Source of the DNA: Rheum nobile
Taxonomy: Eukaryota > Streptophyta > Magnoliopsida > Caryophyllales > Polygonaceae
Reading direction: 5' to 3'
Assembly (NCBI GenBank): GCA_027886185.1
Contig: WOAB01000593.1
Location: 335,001-399,000, forward strand
DNA: 64,000 nucleotides
Positions 31,506-42,590 of this stretch are shown here, one piece after another; position 1 is the first letter of the stretch, and each line of letters starts with the position of its first letter. Made by a program: the position numbers and the translations under genes. The notes under the pieces were generated by a model. The model did no database searches and had not been told where the DNA came from. It was given only the letters and a program-made list of their open reading frames with translations.

Positions 31506-32561
31506 CTAGAGTGCCTCTGGGCACTCGTTTGACCTATGAGACGCAGTCTCAATGGCCTTATGGCGATCACGCTCAACCTGGTCCTGCAAGATCTCATGGG
31601 GAGACATTGGATGCAAGGTGACGCACTTCCCGTGGTAATTGAACACATAAGTGTTCAAATAGCCATCATGGAGCACGCGTCTGTCGAATTGCCATGGGCG
31701 CCCAAGCAAAATATGGGTGTCGTCCATTGCAATGACATCACAAAGTATAGAATCACAGTATTGGCCTATGGAAAAATAAACTAAGCATTGGCGAGATACT
31801 GTGTTACCTGGACTTGAAGAAATCCATTGGAGTGCAAATGGTTGTGGATGAGGCGTCGTAGGCAACTTGAAGTGTGACACGACCTTCTCATTGACAATGT
31901 TAGCACATGATCCTCCATCAACTATGACACTCAAGGAAGCCGTCTGGATGAGAGCCCTTGTATGGAATAAGTTCTCGCGTTGATCGTGGAGGCTCGCTTC
32001 CTTGACTGTGAGGAGACGACGCGTTACCAAACTCAATGGTGTGCCCGCGTGTAGAGAAGCGGGTTCGCAGTCATAGGAGTCTTCCTCCTCTTCGATGCTT
32101 TCATCGATGGCCTCTAGGGTTTGTTCCTCGTCGTCGCAAGACTCGTAGCCGGCGGCGGCCGTGGAGAACAAAACCTTTCGAGCATTTGGGCAATCCTTCT
32201 TATAGTGGCCTCTTCCACCACACTTGTAACACTCAAGGTCGCGCACACGATCTGTGCCCACTGGAGCTTGTCTGGGCGCATTCTGGCGCGGCGCGGTGTT
32301 TGGCGTCGACGGATTCGCTTTGGGGGCTTGGCTCGACGCAGCTGTGGTAGAGACACTAGGGCGAACATTAGTAGAAGGTAAACCACTAGGGTTAGAAGAA
32401 TACCTTTGTTGGCCACTTGGAAAAGTGTAAGACTTTCGGCGAGAGATTTGGGCATGAAGTTGCATCGCCGTATGTGTGAGTGTGTTCAAATCTTTGATGG
32501 GAAAAATCTCGAGTTGATCACGGATGTTAGTTATCAAGCCACTCAAGAATTTCGTCCTCAA
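31506..32561 (-). pseudogene. gag: CRM-like gag C-terminus and protease 1
   Basis: Minus-strand frame of 351 codons. Residues 1-40 end the capsid, a basic Ser/Pro/Thr-rich region follows, then the CCHC knuckle CYKCGGRGHYKKDC, then an acidic linker, then the protease with VIVDGGSCANIVNEKVV (DGG rather than DSG at the active site), PHPQPFALQWIS and HILLGRPWQFDRR. The Ser-to-Gly form of the active site is frequent in this lineage, as I recall. Confidence 0.9.
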
Positions 32562-32564
32562 AGT

Positions 32565-33185
32565 CTATGGTGCAACGGAGATGTTGGCCTTGTAATACAT
32601 GTCTTCAAGCTTGGAAAATAACTCGAGTGGAGTCATCGACCCTTGTCGAGCCATGGCTATCTCCATTCTCATTTGATTCCTATAGTCTAGAAGCACGTAT
32701 TTCTTGGTCATCACGTAGACTAGTTGATGCCATTCTGTGACTCTAGTCCTGTGGCGACGCACGCAGTCATCTTCGAATCTATGCCACCACATGCGGGCAG
32801 CTCCTCGGAAGTGAAGTGTCGCGGCGTCGACATGCTCCTCATGTGGCACTCAACAATATCTAAGGGTATACTCCGTAGCCTGCACCCATTCAAGAAAAAC
32901 AGATGGATTGTATTCACCAAAGAAATGCTCGATCTTTACCTTGACTTCGTGTCGTTGGTATCGAGGCTGGGCAGGTGCTTGGTTGAACGCATTGTTTGGC
33001 GCAGCGGTGTAGAGAGTATTCTCGTAGGCGCGCACACCATGGGGTCTATCGCGTCCAACTTGGCGTCTATCGCGGTCTTGGTGATCTTCGCCGCGAGCAA
33101 ACTCATCCATTGGCGCATAGGCGTCGTCGCGTCGGCGTCTTCGCGGCTGGGCGTCATAGTCGGCTTGGCAAATGTTCCTTGGCAT
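32565..33185 (-). pseudogene. gag: CRM-like gag capsid 1
   Basis: Two minus-strand frames meeting at a stop at 32850: HEVKVKIEHFFGEYNPSVFL, EWVQATEYTLRYC, then HVDAATLHFRGAARMWWHRF, EWHQLVYVMTKKYVLLDY. This is the usual capsid core for such elements. The stop splits it in mid-domain. Confidence 0.85.
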
Positions 33186-33399
33186 GACATCGCGGTGCTC
33201 GCCGCCAATGTCACGAACGCGTTCTCCTTGGGGCTGGAGACGCGGTGGAGGTATCTAATCCGATGGGTGATCCTGCAATTCAAGTGGATCTCCAAGACGG
33301 GGGTGAAAAAAATTAGGGTTGACCATACCTGAGTCCTCGATCTCCTCGTCGTCATACTCGGCGAAGTCATCGCGGACATTGGGTGTGATCGACACATAG

Positions 33400-34162
33400 C
33401 CGTCGGATTCGTAACGCGGCGTCCGTACACTTTGGTGTCGAAGGTGGTCGCGTACTCATGGCTTTGTGGCTGTGTAGTTGGTGTCCTCAAGTTGGTCTCA
33501 TCGCGTCGCGTATGCCCACTGGGTTTGCGACTGGGTCTCCTTGGCGTCGCGTTGGCTTGCTCGGCTCGGCGAGGGCGGCCTTCACGTGGCAATGAGCCCG
33601 GTATGCGTCTCGGGGTTCTCCTAGAGGCATAGCGATCATCAAAGTTGTATGGTTCAGAAAACTCACCTTGAGTGTCCTCAGCGTCGCGGTCGTTGTCGGA
33701 GTCGGTGTCGAAACCAGCGGGTGTGGCTCTGGGCACGTAGCGGTCCGTATGCGAAATGAAGCCTTGGCGACTCTCGATGACACTTTGCATACGATTGAGT
33801 TGTGGTTGATGATGAGATGTGGAAGGCATGATTCCTTTGCATTTGTCTTCTCTTGTCTTTGATGGACCGGCGTATGTGGCTCGGGGTTGAGCCGGCGCGT
33901 CCATAGTACTCAGGGGTGGTGGTGTGGGCGATTGATGTGCCACACGTTCTCTGGCTTCAAATTGAGCCACGCATTGACAAAGAGTTTGGATTTCTCGTTG
34001 CTCCTCGGACAACTCCATGAGGGGGTCTTGTTGTGGGGGGTCAATCGGTGGTTGGTCTTGGGGTAGACCCAACGGCGGTGGATGTGGGTTGGTGTGGTCG
34101 ACTCCAAGTTGGTCATCACTTTGTCCAACCGTCATGCTACCTATGACAATATGGCCAGACAT
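33400..34162 (-). pseudogene. gag: CRM-like gag N-terminal region 1
   Basis: Minus-strand frame from an ATG at 34160-34162 (an upstream ATG at 34199-34201 adds only a hydrophobic leader, less likely). It is rich in Pro, Gln, Arg and Asp: PHPPPLGLPQDQPPIDPPQQ, LSEEQREIQTLCQCVAQFEA. After about 33400 the same frame turns to non-homologous sequence, marking a frameshift towards the capsid. Confidence 0.65.
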
Positions 34163-34201
34163 GGGAGTAAAAACGAACCAAAAGACAACAAAGAACAACA
34201 A

Positions 34202-34947
34202 CCAAGAAAATCACAAGTCAAGTCACAAAGTTCACGTAGGTAGGGCTAGTTTGGCTTGCCGTGAGGGCGGCTTGGCTTGCACAAGAGATGGTGTATCAAG
34301 CAAGTTGCAATCAAACAAACAAGAACAAATTGAAACCCTAAATCAAACGTAAACAAAGCAACCGAATAAGCAAGAAAATACCTTCTAGGAAGCTTGACCT
34401 AGACGGTGGAGAGGTTGAGAAGATGAGCTTAGACCAAGTCGAGTGGGTTAGGGTTGTCTTATTTTGGCTTTACCTAACTTTGGTAACTTTTTTTTTTTAA
34501 TATCTTTTTTTTTTATATCCGAGATCTTATCTTTTGATCTTTTCGGATTTGCAAAAGGAAACAAAAGAAAACGGTCGAAGTAACAAGAATATCACAAGTG
34601 TGATCTTTAGAGATAGGAGAGAGAAAATAAGATTTGATTTGATATCTTATAAGGAAATTGCGGCTAACAACCTAAAAAGTAGAATCTAGCAAACAAGGAA
34701 ACTATATCCACGTGTGAAACAAGGAAACAAAATATTCTAGCATGCAAGATAACAAATTACCTAACACACCAAAACTTAGGGAACAAGGAAAATTTTTGGC
34801 CAAGATATTATCTTGTAGAAACCGAGTAGGTAATGCAAATATGGAAACTTTGGTTTTTCTCAAGATCTTATGAAAACAAACGATGGGGGTCAAGAAAAAA
34901 TTTTGTGAACAAGATGCAGACTTGAGTTTGTGACTTACAAGACTGCT
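34202..34947 (-). other. CRM-like element 1, untranslated leader
   Basis: Between primer site and gag, with T/A-rich runs (34480-34520). No gene expected or seen. Confidence 0.6.
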
Positions 34948-34961
34948 GGGCTCTGATGCCA
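34948..34961 (-). promoter_or_regulatory. CRM-like element 1, primer binding site
   Basis: Minus-strand TGGCATCAGAGCCC, two bases from the LTR; the initiator-Met site with one T-to-C change. Confidence 0.85.
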
Positions 34962-34963
34962 GT

Positions 34964-35974
34964 TGATGTGTTCTTGCCTCCGATGACAAGCCAATTGTCA
35001 AAGGCGACACCTTTGGATCTAGTCTTGGGCAGAAAGTCACTCCTTTTAGAGGTTATCGGACACGGTGGTGTTGCGAAGCGAACCCGGTGGAGGTGGTCTG
35101 GAAGATCGCGGTGTCGGCGAGGCTAAGTGTCACGATGAGTGTCACAACAGCGAAGACGATGTTAAAGGCGATGGCGAACGCGATGGAATTGGGGCGATTG
35201 TGGGTGCGATGGAAGCGATTGATGGGGCGAATGGATAGCGATGGCGGAAGCGATTTGATGAGGGATAGGTGACTTGAAAAGACAAGTCTTTGGTGTCGTA
35301 GCGTCGACTGGGGAGGAAGGGAGATGCGAAGGAAGACTTGGCTCGAAGGTTCAAGCAATTGTCGTAGCGTCGACGGAGGAGGGAATGGGGATGCGAAGAT
35401 AGAGGGTGACGTCCGATCAAGGGAAGGAGGATAAACACTCTACTTGAAACCTTGATTAAAATTGAACGTGCTAAAACCAATAACATAGTTTGACTTAAAT
35501 ACTAGGGCGAGACATCGGATGGGCCGAGTCGAGCCTAGTACGCTAGCCCATGCAAGCATGCAAAAGGCACAAACCCTAAAATAGAAATGACTATAAAAGG
35601 AAACTATCTAAAATAAGCAATAATAACAAATATAGAAAGTGTCTCAAAAAGAACGCGGCGAAGGCATGGATGTAAACACTGCGAGGAACGGCGACGAAGG
35701 GTCGATGGCCTCGCGAGTGGGTGCACGCGATGCCGGCTGCGATGATCACGATGTTTCGATGCCGATGGTGGAGAGGACGATGAGTCTTGGGTTGGTGTCA
35801 GGGCTCCCTTGGCCAGCGATGATGCGTGCGACAAGTGACGCGATGACGTGTGCGACAAGTGACGCGACGACGTCCGCGATGGCTTTGGACCTGGACCTTG
35901 TCACTGGGCCCTTTGAGTGTAGGATCATGGCTTCTTCCTCGTCTTGGGCCGTCATGGGAGGCAGGGTCACATCA
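34964..35974 (-). repeat. CRM-like element 1, 5' LTR
   Basis: TGATGTGTTCTTGCC... to ...GGGTCACATCA. Contains a short extra repeat absent in the 3' LTR: a GTGCGACAAGTGACGCGA unit occurs twice at about 35826-35870. Confidence 0.9.
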
Positions 35975-36339
35975 GAAGGTACCTTCTAAATCATACCTTT
36001 ACTCGCGGGTCGGGAACGGCATCGTTAGCTAGGCAACCCGGCCTTCCCAATACAGGTAAAGCACCTCCCTTGACATACTCAACCTGGACTCCGGGGGTAA
36101 CAAGGGATGTATTCCAAAAAAAAATCATTTTTATTACCAAGCGGGGCTCGGAACAATCCTTACCCGTAAAGGTGTAAAATCATAATCACAGTATTACATA
36201 CATCAATCATCATGATTCACCACAATCCATCATATAATTTGCCACATGCATTATTGTCAACTGCTCACACTCATAAACATGATCAGCCACAGTTACCAAT
36301 CATATTACCACTGGTCTCATCATCGTATCATTTCAAGAT

Positions 36340-37530
36340 CACTTTCAAGGATTCATACTAGTTCCACATCACCACATTAATCCATAAACATTCATGAACA
36401 CAACATGTAATCATTAATAAACTAATCTCCAACACATATAGATATATCAATGCACTTTTTATATGATCTTCCTATCTAAGATACAAAATCACATATCAGC
36501 ATAACATGCATACTTCGGTTTACCTGCATAGTCAGATGTCCTAAATTTAAACTAAGCACATAAGCATTCACAAATAACTTGCACATGCATTATCGACATC
36601 AATATAGGGATGAGCAAATTCCGGTTCGGCCCGGAAATTTGGACCGGACTGGTTAGGACCGGTCCGGTCTCCGGTCCGACCCGGTGTTTTTAAAAAATCT
36701 TAAAATTTTAACCGGTTTGAGGTTTTTTTTACATTTGAGGTTTAGGTTTTAGGTTTTAGGGTAAATTATATTTAAGAGTAAATTATATTTAGATTTGATG
36801 GGTTTTTTTCATGTTTAAATGTAAGTAAATTATATTTAAATTTAGCAAAACCCTAAACCGGTCCAAATCCGGTCCAAGTATGACCGGACCGGTCCGGGTT
36901 CCGGTCCACCATTTTTGGTGTTCCGGGTTCCGGTCTGGGTCGGTCCGGTCCGGACCGGGTTTGGACCGGTGCTCAACCCTACATCACAACAAGACCAATC
37001 ACGATGATTCATACCAATTTCACATTACCACATTAATTCATAACCAAGCATGTTCACAACACGTATTCATTAACGAAATAACCACAACACATATAGATAT
37101 ATCAAGGCACACTAAATATGAAATTCTTATCTAACATACAAACTCGTATACTAACACAACGTTCATATAAGTATATATCATATTTCAAGCTAAACTGGCT
37201 TAGCTCAATGTGGTCAAGCAATAAACTTCCTTTATCCATATACAGTGAGTACCCGACGTCATTCATCATCAACTAATTAAGATCTTATAATGGTAAGACA
37301 TCTCTTAATGCAAGTGTTTATATGTCCATGATCAAGGAATAATTATAATAACAAAAACAACCACATCAACAACCACAACAACAACAACACAACCCCGACA
37401 AGGCATAACACATCAATTCGATATAATTGACCTCTTATGCAGAATTAACGATTTGATGCTATGCATAGTCTGTTATTCTAAACTTTAAACTACGACACAC
37501 AAATGCTCATAAATAACTTGCCTCAAATGA
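36340..37530. repeat. Diverged direct repeat inside the solo LTR
   Basis: The stretch 36360-36560 (CACATTAATCCATAAACATT..., CACATATAGATATATCAA...) recurs in diverged form at 37020-37150, and a third part (CATAAATAACTTGC) at 37450-37520. The hAT-like MITE sits between the copies. Confidence 0.5.
36605..36981. mobile_element. hAT-like MITE, 377 bp, rich in GGTCCGG
   Basis: Left TAGGGATGAGCA and inverted right TAGGGTTGAGCA termini. Flanks CATCAATA and CATCACAA match at 6 of 8, fitting a decayed 8-bp hAT target. Both subterminal regions are packed with GGACCGG/CCGGTCC motifs, many palindromic. Non-coding. Confidence 0.65.
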
Positions 37531-38785
37531 CGTTCAACGCAATCAATCTGTTTGTTGTAATCCGAGGTCCGCTAAACGTCGCAGCGAATACCCGAATCTA
37601 CATTACAACACATATTTTGGCATAACTTTTGATATACATATCCAAATCAAGATCCGCAAAATTCCACACGCTCGTAGGAGAACTCTCACCTTATGAAGTC
37701 AGCCCCAACTTTTCAGCAATTACGGAAATTTCCCAGAATTTCCAAAAATGCGCAGAATTGCCCAATTCCAAACTTTCACTTTCAAAATTCCAATCCAATT
37801 CACCTAGGCTTTCCACAACATCCATTAACCTCTTATTAACCATAAATTACACCCTAAATATCTCTTTTACACAAAGATATCAAATTCATGGTATTAGGTT
37901 TAAAAACTTGAAGAGAGCTTTACCTTACAAATTTATTATCAAGGTAGGGTGCTAGAGGCTTGAAGAGGGAGGTGGAGGCTCTTATGGAGAGGTTGGAGCC
38001 ATGCCTAGCTACAACAATGGCAGCCGGTCCACAACAGCTGGGAGCATGGCTGAACTGTAGAGGAAAACAGAGGAGGTGAAGATGGAAGGTGAGGATGGAG
38101 GTGGAGCTGCCCAGGGCTGCAGCTAGACGTCCCTAAGGGAGGAGGAGGAGGACGGTGGCAGCCATGGGAAAGAAATAAAAGGAGGAGAATGGAGGTGGAG
38201 GGGGAGTAGGAAAGGATGGAGAGATTTCTAGAGAGCTTAAGGAGAAAAATACCTCCTTAAGTGATAAGTATGCCTTATATATATTTAGATAAATATTAAG
38301 ATCTATTTTGTCTTTTAGTGATTAAGATTATTTTAACTATATAATATATGTACATATATATGTATGTAGTATTAAAATACCCTACTAATTACTCGGTAAT
38401 TCTAGCGTCGGTACTAAACCGTTATTCGCAACACTTGTCAGTATCCATACTACAATTAGTAGTAGAAAAAATATATATATTAGAATTAATAATCGAAATA
38501 AAATATTAATACACACCTTATAATGATATTTCAAAAAATACCTAAGTCTATTTATGTGTACCCATTTATACCTACGAGACAATCCTAAACGAGACTTATA
38601 ACACACAAGACGATCAAATACCGCTATTCAATGAAGCGGCAAAAACTCAAATTTTCAAGTCGTTCAATCAATTCATAATTATAAACATAAAATATATTGA
38701 CTCCACAAGAATAAGTTAGGGCGACAAAATGTTAAATAGACCCAAACTCGTCTAAAAAAATCTTGAGTATTACAACTCTAGTACT

Positions 38786-38947
38786 TGTACATTTATTTTT
38801 AAGATCCAAAATTTTGGGATGGTTTTTTTAACAGAAAGTAATTATGGGTGGTTTACTGAAAAAGAAGGGTGATGGGGTTTAATTATTAGAATTATAAAGT
38901 TGAGGGTTGGTTGAACTCGTTTTGTCAAATTGAAGGGTCCCGCATTT
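38786..38947. repeat. Duplicated segment, copy B, left part
   Basis: Matches 2655-2822 of copy A with few differences, ending with the LINE target TTGAAGGGTCCCGCATTT (38930-38947). Confidence 0.85.
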
Positions 38948-38969
38948 TTTTATAAGGTAAAAATTAGAT

Positions 38970-39300
38970 TGGAAACCACTGAAGAGTCGATTTCTCAGTC
39001 TATAGCATCCTTTCGGATGACAATTAAAAGCTCTAAATTGACTTGAATATATTCCAAGGAACTCCGCTGGCCCACTTCGCAATGTAGTCAGCCACAATTT
39101 TTTATTCCCGGAAGACATGGCAAATCTGCACTGTAGAAAAAAGTTGTAACTGACAAAGGATATCCGAAATTAACATTTTAATATCCCAAGGACATTGCCA
39201 GATCTTATTTAGGACGTTTACGATAGTAAGATTATCACATTCTATTTCAATATTGTTTAGACCTAGTTCATAGGCTTTAACCATAGCATTTCTAACTGCT
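38970..39300 (-). pseudogene. LINE RNase H domain
   Basis: Minus-strand frames with VKAYELGLNNIEIECDNLTI followed by VNVLNKIWQCPWDIKMLISD, matching the DS/N....V..L..... region of plant LINE RNase H domains. The frame stops at VCHVFRE-type sequence near 39102 and resumes in 38879-39118. The catalytic DGS segment lies just upstream in a broken frame. Confidence 0.65.
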
Positions 39301-39800
39301 AGTGTTTATGTGCTTAAAGGGGTTGAAATTCCACATTTGTCACCAACTAGGAAAATAGGATCACCTTTATTATTCCGAAAAATGAAACCATAGCTAGATT
39401 CTCCATTAGTCTTGGTAGATCCATCAGTATTAATTTTTATGATATTTCAGCTAGTTCTTTCCATTTCTTCTTTAGTCGTCTACTTTTGTTCTTGTTTTCC
39501 TTTTTTTGTTTCTGGTCTACCATACAATCCTGGTTCTAGTGCTTTTTTCCCAAAAATTAATTTGGTTTTTAATATAGATTGGTATGTCCTTAATAATGCC
39601 AGTATTAGTGTTTGTTCTTCCAAAGCTTTGTGGGTTTCTATAGAACCAGATTCCCCGCCAAGAGACTGCTAGTTCCACAAATTGCGATCGATCTGTATTG
39701 TTACGGACTTCCTCCGTTATTTTATATGTTTTTTTGTTCTATATTTAGGTCTCTAATCAATTTATGCGTTTTGGTATTAATTTTTTCTATTGTTTTCATC

Positions 39801-40076
39801 TTATGGTAACCATTGGAATAGTAGATGGTTAGAGTCTTCAGTTTGTGCATTACAGCGAACACATCCCTGGAGAATTGCTACTCCTTTTTCAGCAAATCTT
39901 TGTTTAGTTGGAAGACCATTTTTCATAATTTTCCACGGAAATTTTTTAACCTTAGGATAAGTATCAAGTTTCCAAATCCATGATGTGTCATGTGTTGTAT
40001 ATCTTTTATTTTTGGTTATCATATCCATAGCTGATATTGTAGAAAACCAACCACTTTTACTGGCATCCCAGTACAT
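39801..40076 (-). pseudogene. LINE zf-RVT domain
   Basis: Minus-strand frame with WIWKLDTYPKVKKFPWKIMK, GLPTKQRFAEKGV and CVRCNAQTEDSNHLLFQW. This is the zinc-binding reverse-transcriptase-associated domain of plant non-LTR ORF2. Confidence 0.8.
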
Positions 40077-40118
40077 TCTATCATGTATATTATTAACGGG
40101 TAAAGGTATGGATATGAT

Positions 40119-41220
40119 TTATTTTGATATGTCTCTTTTACTGGCATCCGAGGCATTTTGTAATTTTCTAGCGAGGATTTCAGATCCTAAAATAAACAAG
40201 AAATGTGAAAGGGGATCGCCCTGTCGAAGCCCTCTTGTAGGTTTAAAATATCCGTAGGGCCATTGTTTACTAGGACGAAGAAGGATACCGTAGTGATGCA
40301 TTTTTTTATCCAAGTGATAAATTTATCATGAAATCCGAATTTCTCCATTATAATTACGATGAACTTACATTCGATTCTGTCATATGCTTTTTTCATGTCT
40401 AGTTTTAAGGCTATAAATCCTTGTGTTCCTTGTTTCGATTTAAAGCAGTGAAAAATTTCATAGGCTATTAAGATATTATCTTGAATAGCTCGATTAGCAA
40501 CACAGGCACCCTGAAGTGGGTGAATAAGCTTTTTCATAGTTGTTTTTAACCTATTTGTTAGGATTTTAGAGATAATTTTATAGATTGTAGAACACAGACT
40601 TATAGGTCTGTAGTGGTTTATTGAGCTATGATTGTCACATTTTTGGTATTAAGGAGATAAATGTATGGTTTACTTATTTTAAGTAATTTCCCTAAGCGCA
40701 AAAAAGCTTTTCATAGCTTGGGTGACAGAAGGGCCAACAATGTCCCAATAGTTTTGATAAAATTCATCTGTCATGCCATCAGGGCCCATAGATTTATCCG
40801 GACCAATATCAAAGACAAATTTTTTTTATTTCTTCATTGAAGACATTTTTTGTTAGTTATGCATTGTCCTCAAGTGATACTTCTACTTGAATTAGGTTAA
40901 GATTTTCCTGAAGAATACGATCATTCGTTTCTTCACCCTTAAATCTTTTAATAAAGTCATTTCTGATCTCATTTCTGATGTTTTCTTCTCCAATTATGCT
41001 CGTGCCTTCTTGGGTTTTAATTTCCTATATAATCTCTTTATTTCTTCTTCGACTAGTAATTTTATGGAAATATCTAGCATTTGTATCATTAAATTTGATA
41101 TGTTTTACTTTAGCTCTTTGATTCCAATATGTCTTTTGGAAGTTTAGGAGTTGTTCTTTCTTTCTAATGAGCCTATTTTGTTTTTGGATCAGGCTATTAT
41201 TATAGTTGGTACACATACTA
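40119..41220 (-). pseudogene. LINE reverse transcriptase
   Basis: Minus-strand, several frames. QGACVANRAIQDNILIAYEI, FIALKLDMKKAYDRIECKFI and VSFFVLVNNGPTDI are at 40187-40537. GYFKPTRGLRQGDPLSHFLF, the LINE RT block, is in the frame at 40119-40313. Further upstream 41025-41240 has KVKHIKFNDTNARYFHKITS, the region before RT. The FADD segment falls in decayed sequence below 40119. RT copies the element RNA at the nicked target. Confidence 0.85.
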
Positions 41221-41227
41221 GTTTGAA

Positions 41228-41443
41228 GAGTTTGGATCATATGCGGAGCACTCTTCCCGTGCGGACGTGCGGAGCATGCACTTTTGGGTCTTATTTGTGC
41301 ACTTTTTCAAAAAAAAAAAATTAATTCTTTTTCAATTTTTTTGCAAAAGTGCACAAATAAGGCCCAAAAGTGCACAAATAAGGCCCTATAGTGCATGTCC
41401 GCACGTCCGCACGGGAAGAGTGCTCTGCACCGGAACCGCACTC
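41228..41443. mobile_element. Mutator-like MITE, 216 bp
   Basis: Inverted ends share GAGCACTCTTCCCGTGCGGA and CGTGCGGA beyond it, about 60 bp of TIR in all. The 10-bp target CTAGTTTGAA lies at 41218-41227 and 41444-41453. The centre is an A-tract flanked by inverted TGCACTTT and AAAGTGCA motifs. It interrupts the LINE ORF2. Confidence 0.85.
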
Positions 41444-41453
41444 CTAGTTTGAA

Positions 41454-42020
41454 TATCAGATAGTTCTTTTTCTATGTTTTGAAGCTGGGTAAAAACATTA
41501 CCAAAAGTGCTCTTATTCCATATCTTTGCTTGTTTTTTAAGCAGTTTTGTTTTAGATACTAGATCATACAGTCTAGATCCATAGTAGTTTGTTCGCCAGG
41601 CTTGCTTGACTATATTTCTAAAATCTTTTTTCTGGTCATCCATATTTATTCAAATTTGAAAGGTTGGTTTTTCATCGATGTCGAAGGTAATAGTTCAATC
41701 GAAATTGGGTAGTGATTCAAACTCATAAATGCATGATTTTTGATATAAATGTTTGGGTACCATTGCATAATATGTTGGTGAACCAGGGCCCTTTCTATTT
41801 TTTCATAGATATTATCGATTTTCGTTTTGTTTTTTCTGCATGTAAAGTTATTTCCTTGTACTGGTAAGTCTAGTAGCTCACATTCATTTTTAAAGTGTCT
41901 TAATTTGGCAAACTTTGTCATTGGTGGAATTAATCCACCCAACTTTTCGCTTGGGTCTTGTATTTCATTTAAATCACCCATGACTACACATGGATAGGCA
42001 CAGTTTTTGACAAAAAACAT
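41454..42020 (-). pseudogene. LINE endonuclease, C-terminal part and linker
   Basis: Minus-strand frames 41646-42020 (YPCVVMGDLNEIQDPSEKLG, NNFTCRKNKTKIDNIYEKIE, the D.N and F.W/R..... blocks of the apurinic-type endonuclease) and 41386-41643 (RNIVKQAWRTNYYGSRLYDL, linker to RT). GDLNEI supplies the catalytic Asp-Asn pair. Confidence 0.8.
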
Positions 42021-42224
42021 AACTCCTTCCCAAAACTCATTTTTTCCAGATTCATACGCGGGGGGTGGGGGGGGGGGGCATAAGCCAAGATCAACATGAT
42101 TTTATTGTTCGTACAAAGATTTGTATACTTGATACTAACAAATCTTGGGTTAATCTTGTCTATTTCAGTATACAAATCTTTATTGTTCGTACAAAGATTT
42201 GTATACTTGATACTAACAATTTCA

Positions 42225-42590
42225 CTACACATGGATAGGCACAATCTTTGTACTAACTAACATATCAACGAAAAAATTTGGAAAAAGGCTGGCTTTGACC
42301 AATTTCTCTTTGTCCCTGCTACTGGATTTTCTGGAGGCATCTGTGTCATGTGGAAAATAGATGCCTCCAAGAAAATCCAGTAGAAGGGACAAAGAGAAAT
42401 TGGTCAAAACCAGCCTTTTCCAAATTTTTTCGTTGGGTTTTTTGTTTGTTCGTGTTTCCGATAACACAAATAGTTGGATTCGTTCAATCTTACAGAATGA
42501 TTCAATGTCCATCCACAGATTTTTTTCCCCCATTCCCCTACAGTTCCATGTTGTGATCTTTATAAAAAAATTAATTTTATTCATGACCAT
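42225..42590 (-). pseudogene. LINE endonuclease, N-terminal part
   Basis: Minus-strand frame from ATG at 42588-42590: FFIKITTWNCRGMGEKNLWM, with the TWNCRG start motif, then LFVLSETRTNKKPNEKIWKR with the catalytic Glu. After this the frame enters a 74-bp foldback and leaves the family pattern. Confidence 0.85.
42269..42432. repeat. Long inverted repeat (74-bp arms, 16-bp loop) in the LINE endonuclease
   Basis: Arms 42269-42342 and 42359-42432 are nearly identical inverted copies. The left arm, read on the plus strand, encodes endonuclease sequence (IWKKAGFDQFLFVPATGF) in the sense opposite to the rest of the LINE. Confidence 0.9.

Larger units (their letters stand above)
27484..35974 (-). 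mobile_element. CRM-like Ty3/gypsy retrotransposon 1
   Basis: Minus-strand element with target duplication GAAGG at 27479-27483 and 35975-35979. LTRs of 993 and 1011 bp differ at about 4% in the first 210 bp by eye. Gag with a CCHC knuckle, protease, RT, RNase H and integrase are in order. The pol frame runs into the 3' LTR, a feature known from CRM (centromeric) retrotransposons; RT blocks (CVDCR.INQIT.KYRH) also fit that lineage. Stops and frameshifts disable it. Confidence 0.9.
26090..38774 (-). mobile_element. Solo LTR of about 4.2 kb, split by a CRM-like element
   Basis: Plus-strand start TGTAACGCCCC, end GAGTATTACA, with the target duplication ACTCT at 26085-26089 and 38775-38779. After removing the CRM-like element and its duplicated target, about 4.2 kb remain, with no primer site, purine tract, gag or pol. 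Minus-strand termini TGTAATACTC...GGGGCGTTACA resemble those of the LARD-like element at 6010. It is therefore most simply a solo LTR from unequal recombination; a LARD without visible LTR boundaries is the alternative. Confidence 0.65.

Noticed and set aside
33487..33783. Secondary frames inside the CRM-like gag
   Set aside because: Shadows of gag in other frames.
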